Positions 10,936 to 21,908 of a stretch of DNA of 40,650 bases are shown one piece after another; position 1 is the first letter of the stretch; every line of letters begins with the position of its first letter. The notes beneath the pieces were generated by a model. It saw only the letters and a list, made by a program, of their open reading frames with translations, did no database searches and had not been told where the DNA came from. Source of the DNA: Bacillota bacterium (GTDB lineage Bacteria > Bacillota > Negativicutes > Sporomusales > Sporomusaceae); NCBI GenBank assembly GCA_017889675.1, contig JAGGAA010000006.1, positions 1 through 40,650 on the forward strand, read 5' to 3'. The position numbers were made by a program, and so were the translations under genes.

Positions 10936-12650
10936 TGCGTTGTTCCCAATTATTTGCACCCACATTACGAGAAACTCCGGCTGAAGCCGAAGTAGTAAGC
11001 CATCAATTAATGCTTAGAGCAGGTCTTATTCGTAAAGCAGCAGGTGGAGTATATTCCTATTTACCCTTGGCTTGGCGTATACTGAAAAAAATTGAAAAAA
11101 TAGTACGTGAGGAGATGGATGCTAAAGGCGGCCAAGAATTGGCAATGCCTATTATGCAGCCAGCTGAAATGTGGCAAGAAACTGGCCGGTGGAATGTTTA
11201 TGGTGAAGAAATGTTCCGCTTGCAAGACCGTCATAATCGTAACTTTTGTCTAGGACCAACTCACGAAGAAATGATTACTACCCTTGTCCGTGGGGATGTT
11301 CGCTCGTATCGTCAGTTGCCACTTATGCTTTATCAGATTCAAAATAAGTATCGTGATGAGATTAGGCCAAGGTTTGGACTTATGCGGGGTCGTGAGTTTA
11401 TTATGAAAGACCTATACTCATTTGATCGTGATGAGGCAGGTCTTGACGAAAGTTATAATAAAATGTATGATGCGTATTCACGCGTATTTACCCGTTGTGG
11501 TCTGTCTTTCCGCGCAGTGGAAGCCGACTCTGGTGCTATTGGCGGTAGTGGCTCACACGAATTTATGGTAATTGCTGAATCAGGGGAAGCTGGCATTGTT
11601 TACTGTGGGAAATGTGATTATGCAGCCAACGATGAGAAAGCTGAATTGCATCCGATTTGTCTTCCGAGTGAAGAACAGTTGCCGCTAGACGAAAAGGCTA
11701 CTCCAGGAATGAAGACCATTGCTGAGGTCAGTCAGTTTTTAAGCATTTCACCAGAAAAGACGATCAAGACATTAGCTTACCGGACAGATACTGGTACGCT
11801 TGTATTAGCACTTGTTCGCGGTGATCATGAAGTAAATGAGATTAAATTATTAAATAAAGTTGGCTGTATACAATTGGAGATGGCTAATGAAGAAGCCATT
11901 ACCCAGGCATTAGGTAGCCGAGCTGGCTACCTTGGTCCTGTTGGGCTTGAGGGTAAAGAGAATATTATAATTGTTGCTGATGCTACTGTTATGAATATGA
12001 ATAATGCGGTATGCGGTGCCAACAAACTGGACACTCATTATTCTAACGTCAATCCTGGTCGTGATTTTAAACCGTCGATTGTTACAGACCTCCGTTTGAT
12101 ACAAGAAAATGATCCTTGTCCCCACTGTGGTGCGCCTGTTAAAACTGCTAGAGGTATTGAGGTTGGACAGGTATTTAAGCTATTTACCAAATATAGTACT
12201 TCACTCCAGGCCACTTTTATTGATGTTGATAGTAAAGAAAAACCTATGGTTATGGGTTGCTATGGCATTGGCGTTAGCCGTACAATGGCGGCGGCGATCG
12301 AACAAAATTATGATAAAAATGGTATAATTTGGCCTGCGCCGATTGCCCCATATCATGCTGTGGTTGTGCCTGTCAGTACTAAAGATGAAATACAGATGGC
12401 CTTAGCAGAGAAAATATATACTGAGTTAAATGCGAGTGGAATAGAAACGATACTAGATGATCGCAATGAGCGACCCGGTGTTAAATTCAAGGATGCAGAC
12501 CTTATTGGGTATCCACTGAAGATCACAATTGGTCCCAAGGCTATTAATGAGAACTTAATTGAGGTCAAAGTGCGACGCACAGGGGAAGTGCTTTATTATG
12601 GACAAGCTGAATACCTTGCTAATATTAAAGAACTTTTGAAAAATTTGTAA
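10935..12650 (+). CDS. proS: Prolyl-tRNA synthetase with YbaK-type insertion
   Basis: [40 protein letters not shown]...; insertion domain plus C-terminal anticodon-binding region. Confidence 0.97.
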   Translation: MRCSQLFAPTLRETPAEAEVVSHQLMLRAGLIRKAAGGVYSYLPLAWRILKKIEKIVREEMDAKGGQELAMPIMQPAEMWQETGRWNVYGEEMFRLQDRHNRNFCLGPTHEEMITTLVRGDVRSYRQLPLMLYQIQNKYRDEIRPRFGLMRGREFIMKDLYSFDRDEAGLDESYNKMYDAYSRVFTRCGLSFRAVEADSGAIGGSGSHEFMVIAESGEAGIVYCGKCDYAANDEKAELHPICLPSEEQLPLDEKATPGMKTIAEVSQFLSISPEKTIKTLAYRTDTGTLVLALVRGDHEVNEIKLLNKVGCIQLEMANEEAITQALGSRAGYLGPVGLEGKENIIIVADATVMNMNNAVCGANKLDTHYSNVNPGRDFKPSIVTDLRLIQENDPCPHCGAPVKTARGIEVGQVFKLFTKYSTSLQATFIDVDSKEKPMVMGCYGIGVSRTMAAAIEQNYDKNGIIWPAPIAPYHAVVVPVSTKDEIQMALAEKIYTELNASGIETILDDRNERPGVKFKDADLIGYPLKITIGPKAINENLIEVKVRRTGEVLYYGQAEYLANIKELLKNL

Positions 12651-12675
12651 CATTATATAGTTAATTTGTACTAAA

Positions 12676-12704
12676 GGCGTGATAGCAATAGGATCACGCT
12701 TTTT
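12676..12704 (+). terminator. Intrinsic terminator after proS
   Basis: GCGTGAT-agcaatagg-ATCACGC followed by TTTTTT. Confidence 0.85.
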
Positions 12705-12739
12705 TAGCTATACTTGAATGCATTACGCGAGGTGAGAAG

Positions 12740-13411
12740 ATGGCGCCTATCAGTGAAATAGATATTGTGTTACGATTGGTGGTCTCTTGTATTCTTGGCG
12801 GCTTAATTGGGTTCGAACGCGAGAGCTTGGATCGTCCGGCAGGCTTACGTACTCATATATTGGTATGTATTGGGTCGACCTTGATGACGATTGTGTCAAT
12901 TTATGGGTTTTCTGGCTATGATACTGTTACTAAGGATCCTGGGCGGATTGCGGCCCAAGTGGTGAGTGGGATTGGCTTTTTAGGTGCTGGTACTATTTTG
13001 CGCGAAGGTCTGACTGTTACCGGTCTGACTACGGCAGCTAGTTTGTGGGTTGTTGCCGGTATTGGTTTAGCTATTGGGTGTGGATTGTTTTTTGCCGGTA
13101 TAGCTGGTACTGCTTTGGTATTTTTAACATTGGTACTATTTGGGCAAATGGAACGCCGTCACTGGAGTAATAAATGTCGTAACAAAATAAAAATTACTGT
13201 GCGTGATCAGCCAGGTCAGATTGGTAAAGTGGGAATATTTTTTGGGAAAAATAATATCGGTATTAAAAATGTAACTATGCACCATATACCCGAACAAAAA
13301 GTGATAAACCTTGAGTTTGTCTTAATAATCCCGGCAGATGCTAATATGATACAGGTATTTGCCGAACTGGCGGAAATTGACGGAGTGCTTTCCATTGATA
13401 AACCGTGGTAA
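12740..13411 (+). CDS. MgtC/SapB family membrane protein
   Basis: LRLVVSCILGGLIGFERESLDRPAGLRTHILVCIGSTLMT...GRIAAQVVSGIGFLGAGTILREG; ACT-like C-terminus. Confidence 0.92.
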   Translation: MAPISEIDIVLRLVVSCILGGLIGFERESLDRPAGLRTHILVCIGSTLMTIVSIYGFSGYDTVTKDPGRIAAQVVSGIGFLGAGTILREGLTVTGLTTAASLWVVAGIGLAIGCGLFFAGIAGTALVFLTLVLFGQMERRHWSNKCRNKIKITVRDQPGQIGKVGIFFGKNNIGIKNVTMHHIPEQKVINLEFVLIIPADANMIQVFAELAEIDGVLSIDKPW

Positions 13412-13446
13412 AATAATAGTGACCTGTTATTGATGGGAGATGTTCA

Positions 13447-16400
13447 ATGTCTAGTTATTGTGTTATACCGGAAAATTGCCAAAGTTTCTTTCAATTTGTA
13501 GATCAGTTACCAATTGATGCGGTTAACCGGAATTTGTTAAGAACAGCGCAAGTTAATAAAGTTGAGGTAAACCCAGTTGCTAGGACATGGGTCATATATA
13601 TTACTGTAGCCCAGCATGTTTCTGAAGAGACTATTGGTATTGCAGCAAAGCATCTATGTCAACACTGTGGTTTAGCTACTGTTAGTTTTACACAGCAGAC
13701 CAAGGATTTTAAACAATATCTGGCGAAGAACTGGCCACAATTTGTTGAACAAATTACAGAAAATCATTATGCGACTAAACATCTGCTGCTAAATGCGATT
13801 TGGTCATATGATGAAGAAATGCTGAGTATTGAAACTGTTGGGGGACTATCAACCGCTATCTTGGCTGAGCGTGGTATAAAGCAGGTAATTAAGGACTTCA
13901 TTATGCGGGAATTCGCTCATAGCTGTGAAGTTGAATTCCTTCATTCAGAGGTGGCAGAGCAAGCCGAGTGTGATGAGCTATTAACGCCTGCATATAAGGA
14001 AGCTCTTACAGAAGCCGTTACGCTGCAAGATAGACCAAAGGCAAATGATAGCCCAATCGTATTTGGCCGTAATATTCGCGGTGCGGCCGCCGCTTCGCAG
14101 CCGATTAATGCCATTCAAGAGGAAGCACGCAATGTAATTCTCACAGGGCAGATTATAAATTATGAATTAAAGGAATTGAAATCAGGCCGTTTTTTGTTGA
14201 CTTTTGATCTTGTTGATCTTACTGATGGTATTAGTGGTAAAGCTTTTTTTGATAATAAAGAACAGTTTGATAAAGCAACCGGACTTATTAAAAACGGTAT
14301 GCAGGCGACAGTCAAGGGGACAGTTCAATATGATAAATTTGCTAATGAATTAATTCTATTTACTGACAGTATGTGTCGCGCTGAAAAAATCGAGGAGCGC
14401 CAAGACGATGCGCCTATACGCCGGATTGAACTACACGCCCATACTCGTATGAGTGCTATGGATGCTGTGGTTTCTGCAAAAAATTTAGTAAAAACGGCTG
14501 CTAAATGGGGGCACTCTGCCATTGCCATTACTGATCATGGGGTAGTGCAAGCGTTCCCGGAAGCCTATGAGGAAGCTACTAGTGTTGGTATTAAAGTGAT
14601 TTATGGTATGGAAGGCTATTTGTTTGATGACGATATCAATCAGGCTCGTCATATTATCATTTTGGCACAAAACAATATTGGTCTTCGCAATTTATACCGG
14701 TTGGTATCGATATCACATCTTAGGTATTTACATCGTACGCCGCGCATACCACGGATGATTTTAGATGATTATCGGGAAGGTCTGCTACTTGGTTCAGCCT
14801 GTGAGGCTGGTGAGTTAATTCATGCTATGATTAACGGTGCCAGCCAAGAAGAATTAATTACTATTGCTAAGTATTATGATTATCTTGAAATTCAGCCAAC
14901 AGGCAATAATGAGTTTTTAATACGCAAAGGTAAGATTGCCGACGAAGAAGGATTGCGCGATATCAACAGAAAAGTTTGTGCGATTGGTGCACAATTGGGA
15001 AAACCAGTTGCTGCTACTTGCGACGTTCATTTTTTAAATCCTGAAGATGAAATATATCGTCGAATTCTTATGGCCGGACGGGGTTATGATGATGCTGACA
15101 AGCAGCCACCACTCTTTTTTCGAACAACTGACGAAATGTTGGCTGAGTTTAGTTATCTTGGAGCAGAAAAAGCACACGAAGTAGTAATAGAGGCTCCCAA
15201 GTGTATTAATGACCTTATTGAAAGCATTAAGCCTATTCCCGAAGAATTGTATTCGCCGCAAATCCCTGGGGCAGAAGAAGATATTAAGTTTATGTCCTAT
15301 CAAAATGCCGAACAACTCTATGGAACACCGTTGCCGGAGATTGTTGCTAAACGTCTTGAGAATGAACTTGATTCGATAATTAATCATGGTTTTGCGGTGC
15401 TATATCTTATTGCCCATAAATTGGTGAAGAAATCGATGGATGATGGTTATCTGGTAGGTTCTCGGGGGTCGGTAGGTTCTTCTTTTGTTGCTACTATGAC
15501 CGGGATAACCGAAGTTAACCCCTTACCACCGCATTGGCGCTGTCCCAGTTGCAAATACAGTGAGTTTATTACCGATGGGAGTTATGGTGGCGGCTTCGAT
15601 TTACCGGAGAAAGTTTGTCCTCATTGCCAGACTGATATGGAAAAAAATGGCCATGACATCCCATTTGCTGTATTTATGGGTTTTCATGGTGATAAAGTCC
15701 CTGATATTGATCTAAACTTTTCTGGTGATTATCAGCCGGTAGCCCACAAATATACCGAAGAATTATTTGGTCGTGATAATGTATTTAGGGCGGGGACGAT
15801 TGCCACTATCGCAGATAAGACAGCCTATGGTTATGTAAAGAATTATCTGAATGACAAGGGTTCTACTGCCCGTAATGCTTATATCAACAAGCTTTTAGGA
15901 GGCTGTACTGGCGTAAAACGAACTACTGGTCAACATCCTGGCGGTATTATGGTTATACCTAGGGATATGGATGTGCATCACTTTACACCAATCCAATATC
16001 CGGCCGACGATAAGAACTCATCAACAATTACTACACATTTTGATTACCATTCAATCAGCAGTCGACTGGTAAAACTTGACATATTAGGACATGATGATCC
16101 GACAGTAATAAAAATGCTGGAAGATTTGACACATATTGATCCCAAGACAATTCCTTTTGATGATGCTGCTACTATGAGCCTATTTTCTTCGACAACCGCG
16201 CTACAGCTTACGCCGGAAGCACTTAACAGTACGGTTGCTACCTTTGGCATACCTGAATTTGGGACTAAATTTGTAAGGCAAATGCTTGACGATACTAAGC
16301 CAAAGACCTTTAGTGAACTGATACGAATAAGTGGTTTTTCCCATGGGACAGATGTCTGGCTTAATAATGCCCAGGATCTTATTCGCAGTGGAACTGCTAA

Positions 16401-17124
16401 ACTTTCTGAGGCCATTTCTACGCGCGATGACATTATGGTTTATCTCATGCAAAAAGGCGTTGAGCCTTTGCTTGCATTTAAAACTATGGAAAGTGTGCGT
16501 AAAGGTAAGGGTATAAAGCCTGATGATGTCGAAAAGATTAGGGCTAAAAATGTACCTGAGTGGTTTATTGAATCCTGTCAGAAAATTAAATACATGTTTC
16601 CTAAAGCTCATGCCGTAGCTTATGTAATGATGGCTTTCCGGATAGCATACTGCAAAGTGCATCATCCGTTGGCATTTTATGCCGCCTATTGTACTGTTAG
16701 AGCTACCGATTTTGATGCAGACTTAATTGTCAAAGGTGCTAAAGTACTTAAAGATGAGCTTGTGATTTTAGAGGAAAAAGGAAATACGCTTTCAACTAAA
16801 GAGAAGAGTATCCAGACAATTTTAGAAATAGCGCACGAGATGTACTTGCGAGGGTATGTCTTTCACCGAGTGGATTTATATAAATCTGACGCTGAAAAAT
16901 TTCTGATTGTTGATAATGGGCTTTTACCTCCCATTGGTTCCTTGCAAGGGGTAGGGATATCTGCTGCCCATAATATCGTGGCAGCCCGCCAGAACAAAGA
17001 TTTTTCATCAATTGAGGATTTGCGTTCGCGCAGTAGAGTTTCTAAAACTGTAATTGATATTCTTAAAACTCATGGTTGCCTAGAAGGCATGGATGACTCA
17101 GATCAAACCAGATTGTTTGCATGA
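13447..17124 (+). CDS. polC: PolC-type DNA polymerase III alpha subunit lacking the exonuclease insertion
   Basis: N-terminal OB fold, PHP (ELHAHTRMSAMDAV...ITDHGVVQAFPEAYEEA), catalytic PDIDLNFSGDYQ, PolC-type Cys cluster (CPSCKYSEF...CPHCQTD). No DEDD exonuclease motif between PHP halves. Confidence 0.95.
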   Translation: MSSYCVIPENCQSFFQFVDQLPIDAVNRNLLRTAQVNKVEVNPVARTWVIYITVAQHVSEETIGIAAKHLCQHCGLATVSFTQQTKDFKQYLAKNWPQFVEQITENHYATKHLLLNAIWSYDEEMLSIETVGGLSTAILAERGIKQVIKDFIMREFAHSCEVEFLHSEVAEQAECDELLTPAYKEALTEAVTLQDRPKANDSPIVFGRNIRGAAAASQPINAIQEEARNVILTGQIINYELKELKSGRFLLTFDLVDLTDGISGKAFFDNKEQFDKATGLIKNGMQATVKGTVQYDKFANELILFTDSMCRAEKIEERQDDAPIRRIELHAHTRMSAMDAVVSAKNLVKTAAKWGHSAIAITDHGVVQAFPEAYEEATSVGIKVIYGMEGYLFDDDINQARHIIILAQNNIGLRNLYRLVSISHLRYLHRTPRIPRMILDDYREGLLLGSACEAGELIHAMINGASQEELITIAKYYDYLEIQPTGNNEFLIRKGKIADEEGLRDINRKVCAIGAQLGKPVAATCDVHFLNPEDEIYRRILMAGRGYDDADKQPPLFFRTTDEMLAEFSYLGAEKAHEVVIEAPKCINDLIESIKPIPEELYSPQIPGAEEDIKFMSYQNAEQLYGTPLPEIVAKRLENELDSIINHGFAVLYLIAHKLVKKSMDDGYLVGSRGSVGSSFVATMTGITEVNPLPPHWRCPSCKYSEFITDGSYGGGFDLPEKVCPHCQTDMEKNGHDIPFAVFMGFHGDKVPDIDLNFSGDYQPVAHKYTEELFGRDNVFRAGTIATIADKTAYGYVKNYLNDKGSTARNAYINKLLGGCTGVKRTTGQHPGGIMVIPRDMDVHHFTPIQYPADDKNSSTITTHFDYHSISSRLVKLDILGHDDPTVIKMLEDLTHIDPKTIPFDDAATMSLFSSTTALQLTPEALNSTVATFGIPEFGTKFVRQMLDDTKPKTFSELIRISGFSHGTDVWLNNAQDLIRSGTAKLSEAISTRDDIMVYLMQKGVEPLLAFKTMESVRKGKGIKPDDVEKIRAKNVPEWFIESCQKIKYMFPKAHAVAYVMMAFRIAYCKVHHPLAFYAAYCTVRATDFDADLIVKGAKVLKDELVILEEKGNTLSTKEKSIQTILEIAHEMYLRGYVFHRVDLYKSDAEKFLIVDNGLLPPIGSLQGVGISAAHNIVAARQNKDFSSIEDLRSRSRVSKTVIDILKTHGCLEGMDDSDQTRLFA

Positions 17125-17147
17125 ATATAATTTGATGAAAAGTTTGG

Positions 17148-17176
17148 TTGTAAGATTACCAGTTTAGTGGTATAAT
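17148..17176 (+). promoter_or_regulatory. Predicted promoter upstream of rimP-nusA-infB operon
   Basis: TTGTAA (17148-17153), 17-bp spacer, TATAAT (17171-17176). Confidence 0.65.
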
Positions 17177-17208
17177 AGTTGAGTGTATAAAAGGTATTTG
17201 ACTTTTTA

Positions 17209-17237
17209 AGAGTGGGTATTGAGCACCCACTCTTTCA
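17209..17237 (+). promoter_or_regulatory. Leader hairpin upstream of rimP (possible attenuator)
   Basis: AGAGTGGGT-ATTGAGC-ACCCACTCT-TTC, perfect 9-bp stem about 30 nt after the predicted TSS and about 120 nt before rimP. Confidence 0.6.
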
Positions 17238-17357
17238 TCGTATTTTAGCACTAGTCGCTCTTACCATAGTTAGGTATGAGGGGTAGGATATTAGGAAACA
17301 ATAAAAAGTAAGAACTATTACGGCTTATTAAGCCCTAATTGGAGGTGTTAATCCGTT

Positions 17358-17816
17358 GTGTTGAAAGAGAAAATAGAGGCAGTAATTGAAACCATCGTTA
17401 CAGATATTATTGCAGATAGTACGCTCGAATTGATTGATGTAGAATATGTTAAGGAACGGGACTGGTATCTTAGAGTTTTTATTGATAAAGAAGCTGGTAT
17501 TGAGATTGATGATTGCCAGTGGGTGAGCGAACAACTTGAAGCCAAGCTGGACGAAAGTGATTTAATAAAAGATCATTATTATCTTGAAGTTTCCTCCCCA
17601 GGCATTGACCGCCCTCTAAAAAAAGACAGGGACTTTATCCGTCATACAGGTGATAAGGTAGAGATAAAAACCTATGAGCCTATTAATGGTGAAAAATTAC
17701 TGGTAGGAACTCTAATTGGTTTGCTCAATGGAAATGTTCAGATTGATATTGCTGGTCAAACTGTAACTATCCCAAAAGAAAAGACTGCGCAAATCAGACT
17801 TCATATAGAATTTTAG
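17358..17816 (+). CDS. rimP: Ribosome maturation factor RimP
   Basis: LELIDVEYVKERDWYLRVFIDKEAGIEIDDCQWVSEQLEAKLDE...YYLEVSSPGIDRPLKKDRDF. Confidence 0.96.
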   Translation: MLKEKIEAVIETIVTDIIADSTLELIDVEYVKERDWYLRVFIDKEAGIEIDDCQWVSEQLEAKLDESDLIKDHYYLEVSSPGIDRPLKKDRDFIRHTGDKVEIKTYEPINGEKLLVGTLIGLLNGNVQIDIAGQTVTIPKEKTAQIRLHIEF

Positions 17817-17845
17817 CATTGAAAATTGAATAAGGGGGAATTGTT

Positions 17846-18925
17846 ATGAATGCAGAATTTATGCAGGCTTTTGAACAGCTGGGAAGAGAAAAGGGTATTG
17901 CGCCTGAAATTCTGTTTGATGCAATTGAAGCAGCCTTGATTTCAGCGTATAAACGTAACTTTGGCTCGGCACAAAATGTAAGGGTAGCACTAGACAGAAC
18001 TACGGGAGAAATACATGTCTATGCGCGTAAGAATGTTGTTGAAGACGTTAGCGATACACGCCTGGAACTATCTCTTACTGAAGCCAAGGTAATTGATCCG
18101 CGCTACGAACTTGAGGATGTAGTTGAACTTGAAGTTACGCCTAAAAATTTTGGGAGAATTGCGGCCCAAACGGCTAAACAAGTTGTTGTTCAAAGGATTA
18201 GAGAAGCCGAGCGGGGCATGATTTATGAGGAATTTTCCAATCGCGAAAGCGACATTGTAACAGGTATTGTTCAACGTATTGAACAAAAGAATGTATTTAT
18301 TGACTTGGGCAAAGCGGAAGCTGTTTTAGCACCGTCTGAACAAATTCCCGATGAAATATATAAACATAACGATAGACTGAAAACATACATAGTTGAAGTT
18401 AAAAAAACTACTAAAGGACCACAAATATTAGTGTCCAGGACACATCCAGGGCTGTTAAAGCGTTTGTTTGAACTGGAAGTTCCCGAAATTCATGATGGTA
18501 TAGTCGAATTGAAATCGGTAGCACGTGAGCCAGGAATGAGATCTAAAATTGCGGTCTATTCTCGTGATGAAACTGTTGATCCGGTAGGGGCCTGCGTAGG
18601 TCATAAAGGTATGCGGGTACAGACTATCGTTAATGAGCTTAAAGGTGAAAAAATAGATATTGTTAAATGGAATACCGACCCGGCTAAATATATAGCTAAT
18701 GCCTTAAGTCCTGCCAGAGTAATTTCAGTAGAGGTTCAGGAAGCAGAAAAGCTGTCAAGGGTGGTTGTACCAGATTATCAACTGTCATTGGCTATTGGCA
18801 AAGAGGGGCAAAATGCACGGTTGGCAGCTAAACTTACTGGCTGGAAAATTGACATTAAGAGCGAGTCACAAGCTGCACAATTGTTGAATACGTCAGCGAA
18901 TTTGGCGCAGGAGGAATTGGTGTGA
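17846..18925 (+). CDS. nusA: Transcription termination/antitermination factor NusA
   Basis: S1 and KH domains: [31 protein letters not shown]; overlaps ylxR by 4 nt. Confidence 0.97.
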   Translation: MNAEFMQAFEQLGREKGIAPEILFDAIEAALISAYKRNFGSAQNVRVALDRTTGEIHVYARKNVVEDVSDTRLELSLTEAKVIDPRYELEDVVELEVTPKNFGRIAAQTAKQVVVQRIREAERGMIYEEFSNRESDIVTGIVQRIEQKNVFIDLGKAEAVLAPSEQIPDEIYKHNDRLKTYIVEVKKTTKGPQILVSRTHPGLLKRLFELEVPEIHDGIVELKSVAREPGMRSKIAVYSRDETVDPVGACVGHKGMRVQTIVNELKGEKIDIVKWNTDPAKYIANALSPARVISVEVQEAEKLSRVVVPDYQLSLAIGKEGQNARLAAKLTGWKIDIKSESQAAQLLNTSANLAQEELV

Positions 18926-19185
18926 AACCCAAAAAAATTCCTTTCAGAATGTGTGTCGGCTGTCAGGATATGAAATCTAAAAAAGAATTGTTACGAGTTG
19001 TTCGAACACCAGAGGGAGACATTGTATTGGACCCAACTGGTAAAAAGGCCGGGCGTGGTGCCTACATGTGCCGTAGTGAGCAATGTCTAACAAAAGCATT
19101 TAAAGAAAAACGATTAGAAAAGGCGCTTAAACATCCAATTGGCGAAGAGGTTTATAATGCACTTAAAGTTGGGATCATAGAATGA
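18922..19185 (+). CDS. ylxR: YlxR family RNA-binding protein (RnpM)
   Basis: [42 protein letters not shown]. Confidence 0.94.
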   Translation: MKPKKIPFRMCVGCQDMKSKKELLRVVRTPEGDIVLDPTGKKAGRGAYMCRSEQCLTKAFKEKRLEKALKHPIGEEVYNALKVGIIE

Positions 19186-19487
19186 ATCAACAAAAGTTGA
19201 TGTCGCTTTTGGGGCTGGCTCAAAAAGCCGGAAAGATAGCTTCTGGCGACTTTGCAGTGCAAGGTGCTATCAAATCAGGTAAAGCTAAATTGCTTATTAT
19301 TGCGACAGATGCCTCTGAAAGTACTAAAAAAGAGTATCAATATCAGGCATCGTCGAGAAATATCACTATTTACTGTGTTTTATCCAAGGAACAGCTAGGT
19401 GGTGCCATCGGCAAAGCATTACGGGCTGCTGTGGTGATAACAGATGAAGGTTTCATCAAGCCAATTACCTTGATATTGCAAGAGTAA
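19182..19487 (+). CDS. ylxQ: L7Ae-family ribosomal-like protein (YlxQ)
   Basis: LMSLLGLAQKAGKIASGDFAVQGAIKSGKAKLLIIATDAS, between ylxR and infB. Confidence 0.9.
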   Translation: MNQQKLMSLLGLAQKAGKIASGDFAVQGAIKSGKAKLLIIATDASESTKKEYQYQASSRNITIYCVLSKEQLGGAIGKALRAAVVITDEGFIKPITLILQE

Positions 19488-19525
19488 TTGTTGCCATGGG
19501 AGAGAAAGAAAGTGGGGGTGGATCA

Positions 19526-21878
19526 ATGTCCAAATATAGAGTATATGAATTGGCCAAAGAACATAATACGACTAGCAAGGTTATCATAGATATTTTAGGT
19601 CGCCATAGTATTACTGCTAAAAATCATATGAGTAGCGTGGATGATGATGCAAAAGTAGCTATTGAACGAACTTTTGCCAGAAAGACTGGTACAACCGAAC
19701 CGACACAGGCTGTGCCGCCTGTTCAATCCGCAAAACCGGAACAACGGGATGTGGTGCCACCTGTAAAAGAAGCGCAGACTTCTAATCAGCAGCCAAATCG
19801 ACCAAGCTTTAATAATCAGCAACAGCAACCCAATAACCGAGCAACAACAATCAAATAACCGACCGGGCTATAACAATCAGCAGCAGCAATTCAACAATCG
19901 TCCGCAAAATGCTGCGCAGCAGCCTAATACACAACAACGTCCGCCGCAAAATCGGCCTGTGGGAGCTGGACCACAAGGACAACAACCGGCAAATAATAAT
20001 CGTCGACCTTTTAATAATAACTCTCGCAGTAGCGGTAGTTCAGGACCTGGAAATAGGAATCAACGCTCTAATCCACGTCGCCACCAACCAGGGAAAAATC
20101 AGGCTCCACATGTAAAAGTTGAGATGCCAAAACCTAAGAGTATTCGGATTGGTGAATCAATTTCTGTCAAAGAGCTTGCTGGAAAAATGGGCCGCGAAGT
20201 CAGTGAAATTATCAAAAAGCTGATGCTGATGGGAACCATGGTGAATATTAATCAAGAAGTTGATTTTGATACTGTCTGTATTTTAGGCGGAGAATTTGGG
20301 GTTGCCGTAGAAGCAATTCCGCCTGAGGAAGATCCGACTGAGATTCCTGAAATTGAAGATGATGAACAAGACTTGGTTTATCGCTCGCCAGTTGTTACTG
20401 TTATGGGGCATGTTGACCATGGCAAAACTTCACTTTTGGATGTTATTCGTCAAACACATGTTACAACGCAAGAAGCTGGCGGGATTACACAACATATTGG
20501 TGCCTATCAGGTAATGTGCCAAGGTAAGAAAATCGTCTTTTTAGATACGCCAGGCCATGAAGCCTTTACGGCCATGCGCGCGCGTGGTGCACAAGTTACG
20601 GATATTGCCATTTTGGTAGTTGCTGCTGATGATGGTGTTATGCCTCAGACAATAGAGGCTATTAATCATGCCAAATCAGCAAAAGTACCAATTATAGTAG
20701 CTATTAATAAAATGGATCGTCCTGGAGCGAATCCTGACAGAGTCAAACAACAGTTGGCAGAATACCAATTAATACCTGAAGATTGGGGCGGCGATACTAT
20801 TATGGTACCGGTGTCTGCTCATCAGAAGACTGGTATCAATGATATACTGGAAATGATCTTATTAGTTGCTGAGATGCTTGATCTTAAAGCAAATCCTAAC
20901 CGTCTTGCTTATGGAACAATTATCGAGGCTAAACTTGACAAGGGCCGTGGCCCAGTATCAACTGTACTTGTACAAAAAGGTACACTACGGGTCGGTGATA
21001 CAATTATTGCTGGAACAGCTTATGGTAAAGTTCGGGCAATGACGAATGACCGCGGCGAGAAGATTAAGAAAGCTGAGCCTTCTACACCGGTAGAAGTACT
21101 TGGATTAGCAGATGTCCCAGCAGCTGGCGATATTTTAGTAGCTGTCGATGAACGAACTGCCAGAGCTGTAGCTGAAAAACGGGTGGCCAAAAAACGTACA
21201 GAAGAAATTAAACAATCACAGAAAGTTTCGCTTGAAGATTTGTTTAATCAAATCCAGGAAGGTAGTATAAAAGACCTTAATATTGTTGTTAAAGCAGATG
21301 TACAGGGATCTATTGAAGCTCTGCGTCAATCGTTGTTAAATATCAAAAATGACGAAGTCAGGGTAAACATCGTTCATGCCGGTGTCGGAGCTATTAATGA
21401 ATCTGATGTTATGCTGGCAGCTGCTTCTAATGCACTTATTATTGGCTTTAATGTTCGTCCTGATGGAAATGCACGTAAGGCTGCTGATAGTGAAAAAATT
21501 GATATCAGGCTTTATCGGGTAATCTATGATGCTATTAATGATGTCGAAGCTGCTATTACCGGAATGCTAGCACCTGAGTTTAAGGAAGTTATATTAGGCC
21601 GTGCAGAGGTACGGCAGGTAATTTCTATTCCTAAAGCAGTTGTTGCCGGTTCGTATATACTTGAAGGAAAAATAACAAGTACTGCACAAGTGCGACTGAT
21701 TAGAGATGGTATTGTTATTCATGAAGGTAAGCTTGAATCACTCCGCCGCTTTAAAGATGATGTTAAGGAAGTAGCGCAAGGATACGAGTGCGGCATAACC
21801 ATTGAAAAGTTTCGCGATGTTAAAGAAGGCGACACTATTGAGGCATTTACCATGGAAGAGGTCGCCCCGAAGGGTTAA
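19526..21878 (+). CDS. infB: Translation initiation factor IF-2, reading frame interrupted near 19841 in this sequence
   Basis: N-terminus [27 protein letters not shown] in one frame ends at a stop at 19856-19858; remainder ([32 protein letters not shown]) in the next frame. Adding 2 nt would give one 784-aa ORF. Confidence 0.9.
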
Positions 21879-21908
21879 GCGGTATGTTGAGATAGTGGAG
21901 GAATTACG

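Noticed and set aside
16201-16665. 154-aa minus-strand ORF opposite polC (also 129 aa at 16044-16433)
   Set aside because: Antisense to conserved polymerase sequence; no recognisable domain; shadow ORF.
19842-19858. Programmed frameshift in infB
   Set aside because: No classic slippery heptamer or clear stimulatory structure; break lies in a repetitive CAA/AAC tract and a simple 2-nt loss restores a repeated NNRP motif, so deletion or sequence error is more economical. Kept as a finding for read-level checking.
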